Positions 54,912-64,000 of a DNA stretch of 64,000 bases are shown here, piece after piece (position 1 is the first letter of the stretch; each line of letters begins with the position of its first letter). Under the pieces are notes generated by a model. It made no database searches. It was not told where the DNA came from and saw only the letters and a list, made by a program, of their open reading frames with translations. This stretch comes from Phycisphaeraceae bacterium (GTDB lineage: Bacteria; Planctomycetota; Phycisphaerae; Phycisphaerales; Phycisphaeraceae): NCBI GenBank assembly GCA_029260715.1, contig JAJDCS010000026.1:26084-90083 (forward strand). The letters run 5' to 3'. A program made the position numbers and the translations under genes.

Positions 54912-57881
54912 ATGACCAGAGTTTCGCACGGTTTTGCCTGGGTGATCGGCTTGTGTGTGGCGGTCGTGGCGGGGGTCGTGACGGCCTGCCTCGGCGGGGA
55001 ACCGGCCGCGACGCGGGGCGGCCCGCCAGACGCCGCCGCTAGCCACAACGAGACGCCACCACCTACCACGAAGCCACAAATGACTTACGAAGTGTTACAA
55101 GACCGCCCGGACCGGCTACTCGTGGCTTTGCCCAACCGGCTGATTGTTTTGGCCCAGGAACTGCACACCGCGCCGGTCGTCTCGGCCCAGGTGTGGATCA
55201 AGACCGGCTCGATTTACGAGCAGGAGCACTCCGGGGCGGGATTGTCACACTTTTTAGAGCACCTGCTATCGGGCGGCAGCACCGGCACACGCACCGAAGC
55301 CGAGTCGAACGCCATCCTCGGCGCGATCGGCGCTCAGACCAACGCCGCGACTAGCCTCGACACCGTGCGCTACTACATCAACACCACAAGCCCGTACACC
55401 GCCCAGGCGGTCGACCTGTTAAGCGATTGGATGCTCAACAGCCTGATCACGCAGCAGGAATACGAGCGGGAGCGGTCGGTGATCCAGCGTGAGTTCGAGA
55501 TGGGCATGGGCGATCCCGGCAGGATATTCTGGAAGCTGACCCAACTCGCCCGGTACAAGCACCACCCCGCTCGCCACCCCACGATCGGATACTTAGACGA
55601 ATTTCTGCGGATCACGCGCGACGAGATCCACAGCTTCTACAAGCGCATGTACGTGCCTAACAACATGGTCTTTGTGGTGGTCGGCGATATCGACAAGCGG
55701 CAAGTCGTCGACCAGATCGTGGGCCTGTGGCAAGACCGCCCGGCCGGGGAGTTGCCGTCGCTGCAACTGCCCGAGGAAGGCAGAACACCGCACCAACGCG
55801 AGCAGTCCGGTGCGGCTGACATCGACAAGCCCCGGCTGCGTCTGGCGTGGCCCGGCACACGCCTGGCGGGTGAGGGGGATTATGCGCTGGACTTGCTGAT
55901 GGCGATCCTTGGGCAAGGCGAGTCGAGCCGGCTGGTGCGAGAGGTCCGCGACGAGCAGCGGTTGGTCAACACGATCGACGCGTACAACCTCAGCTTCCCG
56001 TGGGGTGACGGGTTCGTGGGCGTGGACGCGGAGGTGGTCATTCCGCCGATGCCTTCTTCGGGTGAAGACGACGACAACGAAATAACAGATCAGCAGTGGC
56101 GTGTGCGGCAGATCGGCCGTGTCAGGCGGGCCGTGCTGGAGCAGGTCGAATTGCTGCTTACCGAAGGCGTGGCCGAGCAGGAACTGGCCCGCGCCAAGCG
56201 CAAGACAATGGCGGCGGTGGTTTACAACGGACAATCCGCCCAGGCGCTGGCGGGGCGGTTGGCCGGCGATCTGATCGGCATGAAAGACCCGGACTACCTG
56301 CGTCGCTACGCGGAGGCGGTGCAGGCGATCACTGCCGATCAACTCCAGCAGGCAGCCGCTAAATTCCTCGACCCCGAGAAGCTGATCGAAATCACACTGC
56401 TGCCCCAGCCGCCCGGCGAAAAGCCGCAAGAGTTGGCCCGCCCCGAAGACGCGCCCCAAGCCCAGCCCGGCCAAAACACGCCGATTGATCTGGACAACGC
56501 AGCCATCATCGCCGCGATGAGCGCACGCGCGGGCGCTGCGGACCGCAGCTTAAGCGGCATCCAGGTCCAGCCGATTAAGCGGTTTGTCATGCCCAACGGC
56601 CTGCGCCTTTTGATTGGGCCTAACAACCTCGTGCCGGCGGTGTCGATCCAGATGTACCAGCTAGGGGGTCTGCTCAGCGACCCGCCGGGCCAGGAGGGGG
56701 TCAACAACGCCACCGCCACGATGCTGATGAAAGGCACGCAGACGCGCACCGCTCAGCAGATCGCCCAGCAAGTCGAAGACCTGGGCGCCAGCCTAGCCAC
56801 CAGCAGCGGTTACAACACGTCCTACGCGCGTGCCGTTTGCTTGAAGGAAGATTGGCAGGCCGTGTTGGCACTGTTGGCCGATGTGATGCTAAACCCGACG
56901 TTCCCGCAGGACGAATGGTCCAAGCTCCAGCCCCGGCTGATCGCGGCGATCGACCGGCAGACCGATTCCTGGACCGGCGAGCTGCGCCAGCGGTTCAGGC
57001 AAGCGTACTACGGCGATTTCCCGTGGGCATGGACACCCCTGGGCAAGCGAGACGTTGTAGAATCGCTTAGGCCCGAACAGATGCGGGCTTTTTATAAGAA
57101 GCGGCTGTCGGCGTCGCAATCGGTGTTGGCGGTGTTTGGAGACGTTGACCCGCAGCAGGTGGCCCAGCGTGTGGGGGCGTTGTTCGGGGGCATGCCCAGC
57201 CAACCGGAGGAAGTGTTCAAGCCCGTCGATCCAGCCTTCCCTCAGCGCCAAGCGGTGGTCGAAGCGACCCAGAAGCCGTTGGCGGCTGTGCAGATTGGTT
57301 TCGGCCCGGGCGTGGCGCGGCGAAGCCCGGACTACCCCGCACTGTCCGTCTTGAGCAAGGTGCTCAACCGGTTCCCCTCCGGGTGGCTGGAGCAGGAGCT
57401 ACGCGGGCGCGGGCCGGGCTTGGTGTACGCGGTGGGGGCTGGGCAGTTCACCGGCCTGGTGCCGGGGTATTTCGCCTTGATGTTCAACACGCAGCCCGAA
57501 TCGCTGACCGAGGCGCTTGGCCGTTCGATGGCGGTGGTTGAAAGGGCCCGTGAGGATCTTGTGGGCGAGTCCGACTTGGCCGCGGCGAAAGCAGCCGTGC
57601 TGACGGGAGAATTCCTGTACAAGCAGAGCAATTCTCAACGCGCCGCGGAGGCCGCGATCAACGAGTTGTACGGCCTGGGTCTGGACGAGCCGGACAAATT
57701 CCGCCAACAGGTGTTGAGCCTGGACGCCAAACGGTTGCAAGTGATCGCTCGCAGGTACTTGCGCAACCCGGTGACGGTGGTGATCAGCCACGACCCGCCG
57801 ACGGTTGAAGCGGTTGACCAGGCGATGCTTCCAACGCCGTCAGCAGCCACGCAGCCCGCTGCCACTCAGCCGGATCGCTAA
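54912..57881 (+). CDS. M16 (insulinase-family) zinc peptidase, lipoprotein
   Basis: 989 residues. The signal peptide ends in a lipobox (GVVTACLGG), so the enzyme is probably membrane-anchored in the periplasm. The first half holds the inverted zinc motif HFLEH (residues 113-117) and the third ligand region ERSVIQREFEMGMGD about 75 residues later. The second half starts near residue 555 (PIKRFVMPNGLRLLIGPNN) and has the same fold but no HxxEH (VNNAT in its place), so it is the inactive partner domain. The two halves form a clamshell that degrades peptides. The last residues are an Ala/Thr/Gln tail. Confidence 0.92.
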   Translation: MTRVSHGFAWVIGLCVAVVAGVVTACLGGEPAATRGGPPDAAASHNETPPPTTKPQMTYEVLQDRPDRLLVALPNRLIVLAQELHTAPVVSAQVWIKTGSIYEQEHSGAGLSHFLEHLLSGGSTGTRTEAESNAILGAIGAQTNAATSLDTVRYYINTTSPYTAQAVDLLSDWMLNSLITQQEYERERSVIQREFEMGMGDPGRIFWKLTQLARYKHHPARHPTIGYLDEFLRITRDEIHSFYKRMYVPNNMVFVVVGDIDKRQVVDQIVGLWQDRPAGELPSLQLPEEGRTPHQREQSGAADIDKPRLRLAWPGTRLAGEGDYALDLLMAILGQGESSRLVREVRDEQRLVNTIDAYNLSFPWGDGFVGVDAEVVIPPMPSSGEDDDNEITDQQWRVRQIGRVRRAVLEQVELLLTEGVAEQELARAKRKTMAAVVYNGQSAQALAGRLAGDLIGMKDPDYLRRYAEAVQAITADQLQQAAAKFLDPEKLIEITLLPQPPGEKPQELARPEDAPQAQPGQNTPIDLDNAAIIAAMSARAGAADRSLSGIQVQPIKRFVMPNGLRLLIGPNNLVPAVSIQMYQLGGLLSDPPGQEGVNNATATMLMKGTQTRTAQQIAQQVEDLGASLATSSGYNTSYARAVCLKEDWQAVLALLADVMLNPTFPQDEWSKLQPRLIAAIDRQTDSWTGELRQRFRQAYYGDFPWAWTPLGKRDVVESLRPEQMRAFYKKRLSASQSVLAVFGDVDPQQVAQRVGALFGGMPSQPEEVFKPVDPAFPQRQAVVEATQKPLAAVQIGFGPGVARRSPDYPALSVLSKVLNRFPSGWLEQELRGRGPGLVYAVGAGQFTGLVPGYFALMFNTQPESLTEALGRSMAVVERAREDLVGESDLAAAKAAVLTGEFLYKQSNSQRAAEAAINELYGLGLDEPDKFRQQVLSLDAKRLQVIARRYLRNPVTVVISHDPPTVEAVDQAMLPTPSAATQPAATQPDR

Positions 57882-57921
57882 TGGCCAATCCGACGGGCGA
57901 ACGGGATGCCGCCCGTGGCCG

Positions 57922-59535
57922 TTACGACGCCTTACGGTGTACCGTAGGGTGGTTCTTTACCGCCGAGCTGAACTTGCCGCGGCTGCGCTTGACGCCGCGT
58001 TTGTTTGCTGCCAAGTGCTCCAACACGTGGTGGACCGTCTCGACCTGATGGGCGATTCCCATGGCGTCCGCGATCTGCTCGGGTGTGGCGGGCTTGGGGT
58101 TGGACTGCAGGTAGGCCACCACCTGGCTCTGTAGCTTCAGCACGGCTTCGGCGGCTAGCTTGCCCGCCTCAACGCCCGGCTGGTGGTAGGCGTTGACGTT
58201 CACCAATGAGGCGTAAAAGCTCACGGCCCGCTCGTACAACGCGATCAACGCGCCCAGCGTGCGTGCGTCGAGCTTGTCGACCGTGATGGTGACCGACCCG
58301 CGTTCTTTTTCGTACAGCGCCTCGCGCGTGCCCTGCCAGAAGCCGCTCAAGTAGTCGCCGCTGGTGACGCCGGGGTCAACCTCGGGCGCGGTCTTGGCGG
58401 CTGCGGGGGTGCGGTCTTGGAGCACGACGATAAACGTGGCGAAGAAGTTGTTCACCCCGTCGCGGAGTTGCTGCACATAGGCGTGCTGGTCGGTCGAGCC
58501 TTTGTTGCCGTACACGGCGATGCCCTGGTGGACGGTGTTGCCGCTTAGGTCGTGTTCTTTACCCAGCGATTCCATGACCAGTTGCTGTAGGTAACGGCTC
58601 AAAAGCAGCAGCCTGTCTTTGTAGGGCAGGACGACCATGTCTTTTTCGCCGCGACCGTTGGTGGCGTAGTGCCACATCATGGCCAACAGGGCCGCGGGAT
58701 TCTTCTTGGTGTCGGTCTTGCGCGTGTGCTGGTCCATGTCCTGGGCGCCGTCGAGGAAGGCGGCTGTGTCGATACCTTGGAGCATAGCCGGGACCAATCC
58801 CACCGCGGACATAATGCTGGTGCGCCCGCCGACCCAGTCCCACATGGGGAACCGCTTGAGCCAGTTGTGCTGCTGGGCGTGTTGGTCGAGCTTGCTGCCA
58901 TCGCCGGTGACAGCCACCGCCTGGGCGGGGAAGCTAAGCCCCTTCTTGGCGAACGCGGCTTCGAGTTCGAGCATGCCGTTGCGGGTTTCTTTGGTGCCGC
59001 CTGATTTTGAGATAACCACGACCATGGTGCTCTTGAGGCGGGCGCCCAGTTGGGCGACGACCCGGTCGATGCCGTCGGGGTCGGTGTTGTCGACGAAGTG
59101 GACCTGCATCTTGTCGCGCTTGGTGCCCAGCGCGTCTGCGACGAGCTGCGGGCCCAGGGCGCTGCCGCCGATACCGACCACGACCACGTCGGTGAACCGC
59201 GCGGCGTTGGGCGGGACGATCCGCTTGCCGTGGACGGCGGAGACGAACTCGCGGATGTCCTGGTTGGTTTTATCGATGAGGTTGACGATCTCGTCGTTGG
59301 GCGCCAGGCCGGGCGCGCGCAGCCAGTAGTGGCCGACCATGCGCTGCTCGTCGGGGTTGGCGATCTGCCCGGCTTCGAGGTCCGCCATGGCGCGGTACGC
59401 CTCGGTCATGCGCGGTTCGAGTCGGCCGAAGAAGCCCTCATCGAAGTCCATCCGGGAGATATCGAGCTTCATGCCCACCGAGGGGCACTCACACAGGTAC
59501 TGCTTGTACCGCCGCCAAAGCGCTAGCTTATCCAT
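57922..59535 (-). CDS. pgi: Glucose-6-phosphate isomerase
   Basis: It interconverts glucose-6-phosphate and fructose-6-phosphate. [19 protein letters not shown] and [17 protein letters not shown] are sugar-phosphate (SIS) binding motifs, [15 protein letters not shown] is the PGI signature, and [13 protein letters not shown] with the catalytic His follows. The C-terminus (~residues 485-530) has an extra helical segment ([27 protein letters not shown]) reminiscent of a winged-helix. About 537 residues. AAGGAA seven bases upstream supports the ATG at 59535 over the open frame to 59571. Confidence 0.95.
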   Translation of the reverse strand: MDKLALWRRYKQYLCECPSVGMKLDISRMDFDEGFFGRLEPRMTEAYRAMADLEAGQIANPDEQRMVGHYWLRAPGLAPNDEIVNLIDKTNQDIREFVSAVHGKRIVPPNAARFTDVVVVGIGGSALGPQLVADALGTKRDKMQVHFVDNTDPDGIDRVVAQLGARLKSTMVVVISKSGGTKETRNGMLELEAAFAKKGLSFPAQAVAVTGDGSKLDQHAQQHNWLKRFPMWDWVGGRTSIMSAVGLVPAMLQGIDTAAFLDGAQDMDQHTRKTDTKKNPAALLAMMWHYATNGRGEKDMVVLPYKDRLLLLSRYLQQLVMESLGKEHDLSGNTVHQGIAVYGNKGSTDQHAYVQQLRDGVNNFFATFIVVLQDRTPAAAKTAPEVDPGVTSGDYLSGFWQGTREALYEKERGSVTITVDKLDARTLGALIALYERAVSFYASLVNVNAYHQPGVEAGKLAAEAVLKLQSQVVAYLQSNPKPATPEQIADAMGIAHQVETVHHVLEHLAANKRGVKRSRGKFSSAVKNHPTVHRKAS

Positions 59536-59609
59536 GACAGGGTTCCTTCTTGGCTTAACCTTAATACACAACTATATCGCCGCCCCGCGTCGGGCGGGCG
59601 CACCGCTTG

Positions 59610-60113
59610 CTATTCACCGGCACCGATCGTCAGGGGCTGGTTGTCGGTTCGGACAAGCAGCCGGTAGCGACGGTGGGCGGTGGTTTTAGGTGCATCGGCC
59701 ATATGGCGGGGGGGTGTAATGTATAACTCGACGAGAACAATGGGTAATGTCTTATCGGGCGTAAGAAACCCGCCGACGGGGAACGGCTCGCCGTGGCGGT
59801 TGATAAAAGACGCCAACTCCAGCCGTGTTTCGACCCCGATCGGGATCGACGCCGGCTGGCAGACGTATTCCTGGTTGAGCCATATTGGAACCCCCTCGTG
59901 GGTGGTGGCGGTGCGGTTGGTCAGCACCAGGTCCGGCCCCTGGCGCGACGCCACGATGTCCAGATCTCCCACGGACGCGCCCCACGGGTAGGGCGTTTGG
60001 GCGAGTTTGGCGGCCTGGATGTCGGTCACAAGCGGCGGCGGGGCGGCGCACCCCGCTGCGATCGCCAGGCACAGAGCCACAAACCACAGCGGCCGGGATT
60101 GGTGATGATTCAA
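59610..60113 (-). CDS. Lipoprotein of unknown function
   Basis: 167 residues with a signal peptide and lipobox (ALCLAIAAGCAA). The mature part seems a single beta-rich domain (DLDIVASRQGPDLVLTNRTATT, PIVLVELYITPPRHM); no family is recognised. The start is TTG, supported by AAGGAAG six bases upstream. It precedes pgi by 74 bases on the same strand and diverges from the dihydrouridine synthase gene. Confidence 0.75.
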   Translation of the reverse strand: MNHHQSRPLWFVALCLAIAAGCAAPPPLVTDIQAAKLAQTPYPWGASVGDLDIVASRQGPDLVLTNRTATTHEGVPIWLNQEYVCQPASIPIGVETRLELASFINRHGEPFPVGGFLTPDKTLPIVLVELYITPPRHMADAPKTTAHRRYRLLVRTDNQPLTIGAGE

Positions 60114-60196
60114 AGCACGCTTCCTTTTAAGACTGTCTCGAAACCGCCCCAGGGGGTGTCCGCAAGCTGCGGCAACCAGTGTCTATAATGCCCACC

Positions 60197-61225
60197 ATGG
60201 CACGCATCGGCAACCTGACACTCGACGCGCCGTTTTTCCAAGCCGGGCTGGCGGGCTACTCCGACGCGGCCATGCGCCTGGTCGCCCGGCGTCACGGCTG
60301 CCCATACGCCGTGACCGAGGCCATGCTCGATCAGTTTCTCATCCAAGGCGGCAAGGGCCTCAAGCAAGCCGAACTGGACGACGCCGACCACCCGATTGCC
60401 GGGCAACTGATGGGCTCACACCCCCTGGAGATCGCCCAAGGCGCGGGCATCCTAGCCGGGCTGGGTTACGACGTGATTGACGTGAACCTGGCTTGCCCGG
60501 TCAAGAAGATCCGCAAGAAAAGCAGGGGGGGGCACCTGATGCAGGTGCCCGATGAGGCGATCGACATCCTCCAAGCCGTGCGCCAAGCGGTGCCGGACCA
60601 CATCCCCTGCACGGTCAAGCTGCGCCGCGGCACGGACGACTCGGCCCAGGCCGAGGCGAACTTCTTCACCATTTTCGAGGCGGTGATCGCGTTGGGCTAC
60701 GCCGCGGCGACCGTTCACGGGCGCACCGTCGAGCAGAAATACATCGGCCCCTCGCGCTGGGCGTTCTTGAAAGACCTCGTGGCGCGCTACGGGGATATGC
60801 CTGGGTTTAGCATCTTCGGCTCGGGCGATATCTGGACCGCCGCCGACATCTTCGCCATGATTGAGCAGACCGGCGTGCATGCGGTGAGCGTAGCGCGCGG
60901 CTGCATCGGCAACCCGTGGGTCTTCACACAAGCCAGGGCATTGATGAGCGGCGACGAGCAAGCCGCCACGCGCCCGCCCACGATCGATCAACAGCGGGAC
61001 GTGCTACTGAATCATTTTGAGCTGTCCTGTGCTTTACACGGCGAAAAAGCGGCCGGCATGATGATGCGCAAGTTCGGCATCAAGTTCGCCCGCCACCACC
61101 CCGTCGGCGACGCCGTGGCCAAGGCGTTCATCGCGGTTAAGTCGTTGAGCGATTGGCGAGCGGTGCTCGATGCGCATTACAGCGCCGCCGCGACAGAGCC
61201 ATTAGCGGCGGCGGGGGTGGCGTAG
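60197..61225 (+). CDS. dus: tRNA-dihydrouridine synthase
   Basis: A flavoenzyme that reduces uridines in tRNA D-loops. About 342 residues in a TIM barrel plus helical domain. The catalytic Cys lies in NLACPVKKIRKKSRGG, and SIFGSGDIWTAADIF and VSVARGCIGNPWVF are FMN-binding and family signatures. It most resembles the DusB type. The ATG at 60197 is chosen; GTG 60179 and ATG 60188 lie in the same frame without better ribosome-binding sites. The next gene begins after only five bases. Confidence 0.93.
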   Translation: MARIGNLTLDAPFFQAGLAGYSDAAMRLVARRHGCPYAVTEAMLDQFLIQGGKGLKQAELDDADHPIAGQLMGSHPLEIAQGAGILAGLGYDVIDVNLACPVKKIRKKSRGGHLMQVPDEAIDILQAVRQAVPDHIPCTVKLRRGTDDSAQAEANFFTIFEAVIALGYAAATVHGRTVEQKYIGPSRWAFLKDLVARYGDMPGFSIFGSGDIWTAADIFAMIEQTGVHAVSVARGCIGNPWVFTQARALMSGDEQAATRPPTIDQQRDVLLNHFELSCALHGEKAAGMMMRKFGIKFARHHPVGDAVAKAFIAVKSLSDWRAVLDAHYSAAATEPLAAAGVA

Positions 61226-61230
61226 GTGCC

Positions 61231-61452
61231 ATGGAACAATTCGGAAGAGTCATAATCACCGTGGGAGCGGTGTTGGTCGCGGTGGGGGTTGTCTTGTGGA
61301 GCCTGGGGCGGGCGGGGTTCCGCGGGCTGCCGGGCGATGTTTTTTATAAGTCGGACCGCGTGTCGTTCTACTTCCCTGTGGTCACGTGCATCGTGTTGTC
61401 GCTTGTATTGACGGCGGTGGTGTGGGTGTGGCGGTGGCTGAACCGGGGTTAG
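61231..61452 (+). CDS. DUF2905-family small membrane protein
   Basis: 73 residues with two membrane helices (VIITVGAVLVAVGVVLW and YFPVVTCIVLSLVLTAVVWVW) joined by LGRAGFRGLPGDVFYKSDRVSF, the characteristic DUF2905 loop. Function is unknown. It follows the dihydrouridine synthase gene by five bases and precedes the phosphoesterase gene by 22, so a three-gene operon is likely. Confidence 0.85.
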   Translation: MEQFGRVIITVGAVLVAVGVVLWSLGRAGFRGLPGDVFYKSDRVSFYFPVVTCIVLSLVLTAVVWVWRWLNRG

Positions 61453-61474
61453 AGATTTTTAGGCGGTAACACAC

Positions 61475-62380
61475 ATGCGCATCGCTCTGATCGGTGACAT
61501 CCATTCGTATCGTTTGCTCGTGCCGCCGTGGCGGTTGATGGGCAAGCGGTTGGTCGGCCAGGCCAACCTCTGGCTCAACCGCCGCCACAAGTTTAATACC
61601 CGGCTCTTGGAGCGGCTGGTGGAGCGGGTCGGGGTGTTGGAGCCGGATTTGGTGCTGATGTCGGGCGACCTGACCACCACCTCGCTCGAAGGGGAGTTCC
61701 AGGACGTCGCCCAGATGATGCTGCCGTTGATCAGCCGATTCCCCACGCTGGCTGTGCCTGGCAACCACGACCGGTACACGTTCACCTCCGCGCGCCGCCG
61801 TGTGATGGAGACCATGCTCCCCGCCATGGTGCCCGGGCGGTGGCCGCACTTCCGCAGCCTCACCGACCGGTGGCACCTGCTTGCGTTGGATTCGGCTGTG
61901 CCGCGCGTTTTCAACTCGCGCGGGCGGATCGGACGCAGGCAGCTCCGCAACATCCGCCGCGAAACCGCCCACCTGACCGATCAAGACGGCTTAATTATTT
62001 TGTGCCACTACCCTGTCAAGGCCCCACCCCGGGCGTTCCCGCTGACGTGGGACCACAAGTTGGCCGACTCGTTCCGGCTTCGCCGCATGCTGATGAAGTG
62101 TCCCGCTCGGCTGCTGTACCTGCACGGGCATATCCACCGCCCCTGGTGCTGGCAGCCCAAGCGCAGCAACCAGTCGCACTTTACGTATATCAACGCCGGC
62201 TCGCCGTGCATGACCACCGCCAAGCACCCACAAGGGCAAGGCTTCTGGCTGATCGACCTGCCGGATAACCCGCGAGACGCGTTCGAGATCACCCACTACC
62301 TGCCAAAGACCAACGGCCAATCCGCGGCCTACCAAGACCTAGAGACACCGGCCGCCTGGGAGGCGAACCGGGTTTTGTAG
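61475..62380 (+). CDS. Calcineurin-like metallophosphoesterase
   Basis: 301 residues. All metal-binding motifs are visible: GDIH (residues 7-10), SGDLTT, GNHDRY, CHYP and HGHIHRPW. These two-metal enzymes cleave phosphomono- or diesters; the window gives no clue to the substrate. AGGCGG precedes the ATG by nine bases. It is the last gene of the dus-DUF2905 group. No signal peptide is present, so it acts in the cytoplasm. Confidence 0.92.
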   Translation: MRIALIGDIHSYRLLVPPWRLMGKRLVGQANLWLNRRHKFNTRLLERLVERVGVLEPDLVLMSGDLTTTSLEGEFQDVAQMMLPLISRFPTLAVPGNHDRYTFTSARRRVMETMLPAMVPGRWPHFRSLTDRWHLLALDSAVPRVFNSRGRIGRRQLRNIRRETAHLTDQDGLIILCHYPVKAPPRAFPLTWDHKLADSFRLRRMLMKCPARLLYLHGHIHRPWCWQPKRSNQSHFTYINAGSPCMTTAKHPQGQGFWLIDLPDNPRDAFEITHYLPKTNGQSAAYQDLETPAAWEANRVL

Positions 62381-62564
62381 GCTTGCCAGACGGCTTGGCA
62401 TCCCGCCTCAGACGTGATACAAACCAGGTCTAAAAGGATGGCCGGGTTTCGTTTATGCCGGACACACGGATTGGCCAGTGTCTGGGCTTTTGGATCGACG
62501 GTTGCCCCTTGGGTATGCTAAATGAACCGCTTCGATCCGCCGCTACAGTTTTAGGGAAATCAGC

Positions 62565-63080
62565 ATGAGCATGATCAAGAACAGCGTGTTGTGTTTAACG
62601 GTCGGTGCGTCGGCGTTAATGTCCGGCTGTCTCGGCTACGTGAACATCCCGCCCCAGAAGGGCGATATCGCCGTGCACAACCCCAACATGGTGACGGTTC
62701 GCCACGTGCTGGCCGAGGCGCTCAATCAGATGGTGCAGGCTTATCCTTTTGAAGGCCGGTTCGCGGTCCTGCTGCCAGAGGACACGACGTCGGATACCTA
62801 CGAGCAGGTCGTGCCCAAGGTCAGCAAGAAAGCGGTCTGGCCGGGCAACCCCGAACGCGACGAGATCCCCGTGCTTGAGGTCAAGCGCATCCGCATCCGC
62901 GGCCAAGACGCCCAGGTGGACATCGTCCGCCCGCTACACGGCGACCAGAAGGATGTCTCGCAGGTGGTCACCGCCACGCTCAAGTGGCACCCGCTGCAGG
63001 GCTGGGTCACGCAGCGGCTGCGCGCTTGGGAACTGTCCACCGACGACGCCATGCGGTTCACCCTTGAGGACCTGCCTTAA
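62565..63080 (+). CDS. Lipoprotein of unknown function
   Basis: 171 residues with a lipobox (SALMSGCLG). The mature part is one alpha/beta domain (VRHVLAEALNQMVQAYPFEGRFAVLLPEDT ... VTATLKWHPLQGWVTQRLRAW), not recognised as a known family. AGGGA eight bases before the ATG supports the start. The next gene follows after 132 bases on the same strand. Confidence 0.75.
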   Translation: MSMIKNSVLCLTVGASALMSGCLGYVNIPPQKGDIAVHNPNMVTVRHVLAEALNQMVQAYPFEGRFAVLLPEDTTSDTYEQVVPKVSKKAVWPGNPERDEIPVLEVKRIRIRGQDAQVDIVRPLHGDQKDVSQVVTATLKWHPLQGWVTQRLRAWELSTDDAMRFTLEDLP

Positions 63081-63212
63081 CCGCTGGGGCGGGCTGAACA
63101 ACACGAAGCAACGCCCGCGCCCATGGCAGCGGGTGTGACGCGGACTCAGATGTTTTTCACCACAACAACGCACGGGCCCGCCCCGGCGCCCGCCCGTGTG
63201 GAGCCACACCGA

Positions 63213-63818
63213 ATGCAACCACCATTTTTTAACCGTTGGGTCGCCTTAGCCGTGTTCGCGTGCATGGGTTTGAACACGGTCGCGCAATCGCCCGCCACCG
63301 CGCCGTCAGCCGGCGAGCCGACCGCCCAGCAGGCAGCGGATTCTTCCGCGACCATGCCCAGCGCCGATACGATCGAGCGGCAGTTGCTCGACGCCATGCA
63401 GGACAGCGACGAACCAATCCCCGCCACGGAGTCGGGCGGGCAGCAAGGCGACGATTTCCCGGCGATGGCCGGCGCGCCCGACGTGGACCACAACATCCTG
63501 GGCGTGGCCCCAGGCGAAAAGATGCCCAAGCTGCGTCGTGAGGGCGAGTTCATCGTCAGCCGCCGCGGGCGGATCATCCCCGCAGCCAACGGCAGGCACA
63601 TGCTGTTCGTTTTCGAGGCCGACTCCGAAGCCACGCCCGAGCCGCCCATGATCCTCGCGCCCTGCCAGATGCTCCAGAACATGGAAGACATCGTGCGCGA
63701 ACGCGGCGACAAGGTCATCTTCATCCTCTCGGGACAGATCCTCGTCTACCGCGGGGCGAACTACCTGCTGCCGACCATGATGAAGCTGGCCATCGACCAC
63801 GGCAACCTCACACACTAA
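63213..63818 (+). CDS. Exported protein of unknown function
   Basis: About 201 residues. A signal peptide (WVALAVFACMGLNTVAQS) is followed by a low-complexity Ala/Thr/Ser/Gln stretch and a compact C-terminal part (EFIVSRRGRIIPAANGRHMLFVFEADSEATPEPPMIL, KVIFILSGQILVYRGANYLLP). A conserved planctomycete family with this layout is likely, but I cannot name it. GGAG nine bases before the ATG at 63213 is preferred over the frame start at 63123. Confidence 0.7.
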   Translation: MQPPFFNRWVALAVFACMGLNTVAQSPATAPSAGEPTAQQAADSSATMPSADTIERQLLDAMQDSDEPIPATESGGQQGDDFPAMAGAPDVDHNILGVAPGEKMPKLRREGEFIVSRRGRIIPAANGRHMLFVFEADSEATPEPPMILAPCQMLQNMEDIVRERGDKVIFILSGQILVYRGANYLLPTMMKLAIDHGNLTH

Positions 63819-63822
63819 AGCC

Positions 63823-63867
63823 ATGCCGATCTACGAATACACCTGCGAGAAATGCGGGCAACACTGA
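63823..63867 (+). pseudogene. Truncated FmdB-type zinc-ribbon gene
   Basis: The codons read MPIYEYTCEKCGQH and then stop. MPIYEYxCxxCG is the near-universal start of FmdB-family small zinc-ribbon proteins, which run to 60-100 residues with a second CxxC pair. Here only the first CxxC remains and the reading frame ends in TGACCTGCC..., a sequence like an insertion-sequence end. The gene begins five bases after the previous stop. I infer a gene broken by insertion. Confidence 0.55.
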
Positions 63868-64000
63868 CCTGCCCCCACGTGTTGTACCAATGTCTATGTT
63901 AGTTGAACGTCTGTTCCTTGGGGTTGTTGAGGCGGACGAAGCGTAGCGAAGTCCGGCTCAACAACGAGCCAAGCCTCCGGGGCCGGCGGCCGATAGTCCA
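63865..64000. mobile_element. Possible left end of an insertion sequence, cut by the window edge
   Basis: From 63865 the sequence starts TGACCTGCCCCC, similar to terminal repeats I recall from IS3-like elements, and interrupts the FmdB-type frame. At 63923-63965 GTTGTTGAGGCGGAC and GTCCGGCTCAACAAC pair in 14 of 15 positions around GAAGCGTAGCGAA. The transposase, if any, would lie beyond the window, so this is only an inference. Confidence 0.35.

Overview
The window looks like chromosome from a planctomycete, most probably of the Phycisphaerae. The evidence is: two giant secreted proteins whose N-termini carry the planctomycete LEPR-type motif (LEPRILLSA, and the variant LEHRVLFA); five proteins ending in PEP-CTERM sorting signals; a gene that fuses an M50 site-2 protease to an HlyD-type adaptor; high-GC coding sequence with frequent GTG/TTG starts; and many lone housekeeping genes rather than long operons. 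No rRNA, CRISPR array, prophage or complete insertion sequence was seen. Assignment to a class is inference, because no marker gene was compared with a database.

Layout. 1-9.8 kb: tail of a PEP-CTERM protein, apolipoprotein N-acyltransferase (lnt), a HEAT-repeat protein, a cell-shape cluster (MreC-like coiled-coil protein, small membrane protein, MreB), the c-di-AMP pair CdaA/CdaR on the minus strand, and ClpP. 10-18.5 kb: a PEP-CTERM protein with a good terminator, a squalene-cyclase-like exported protein, a lower-GC DUF5677-like gene, an isolated nuoC, YebC plus acylphosphatase, pyruvate phosphate dikinase with a histone-like tail, and a thioesterase. 18.6-23.2 kb: an alginate-export-type outer-membrane protein, a zinc-ribbon protein, TyrRS and tRNA-Thr(UGU).

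23.6-36.4 kb is the accessory core: a LEPR-motif surface protein, a PilZ protein, a GAF-GAF-membrane-HlyD protein, an M50 protease-HlyD fusion, a PEP-CTERM protein, a stand-alone HlyD-type adaptor, a small membrane protein, an SpoIIE-type phosphatase and two lipoproteins. The PilZ/GAF-HlyD/M50-HlyD genes overlap and are probably translated together. I infer a c-di-GMP-responsive export or surface-display machine that lacks a recognisable ATPase, and this is my best candidate for an undescribed system.

36.5-45.5 kb: a very large hybrid sensor kinase (MASE1-CHASE-PAS-GAF-HisKA-HATPase-REC), PurQ, a HAD phosphatase, a response regulator with its DNA-binding domain first, a secreted dienelactone hydrolase and TrpRS. 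45.5-54.7 kb: a 1284-residue exported matrixin-like protein with dockerin and PEP-CTERM ends, a 1180-residue calcium-binding repeat protein with a perfectly periodic 393-bp array, another PEP-CTERM protein and tRNA-Thr(CGU). 54.9-64 kb: an M16 peptidase lipoprotein, glucose-6-phosphate isomerase, a Dus/DUF2905/phosphoesterase operon, lipoproteins, and an FmdB-type gene cut after 14 codons at what looks like the end of an insertion sequence.

Three families of short, mostly palindromic dispersed repeats lie between genes across the window.
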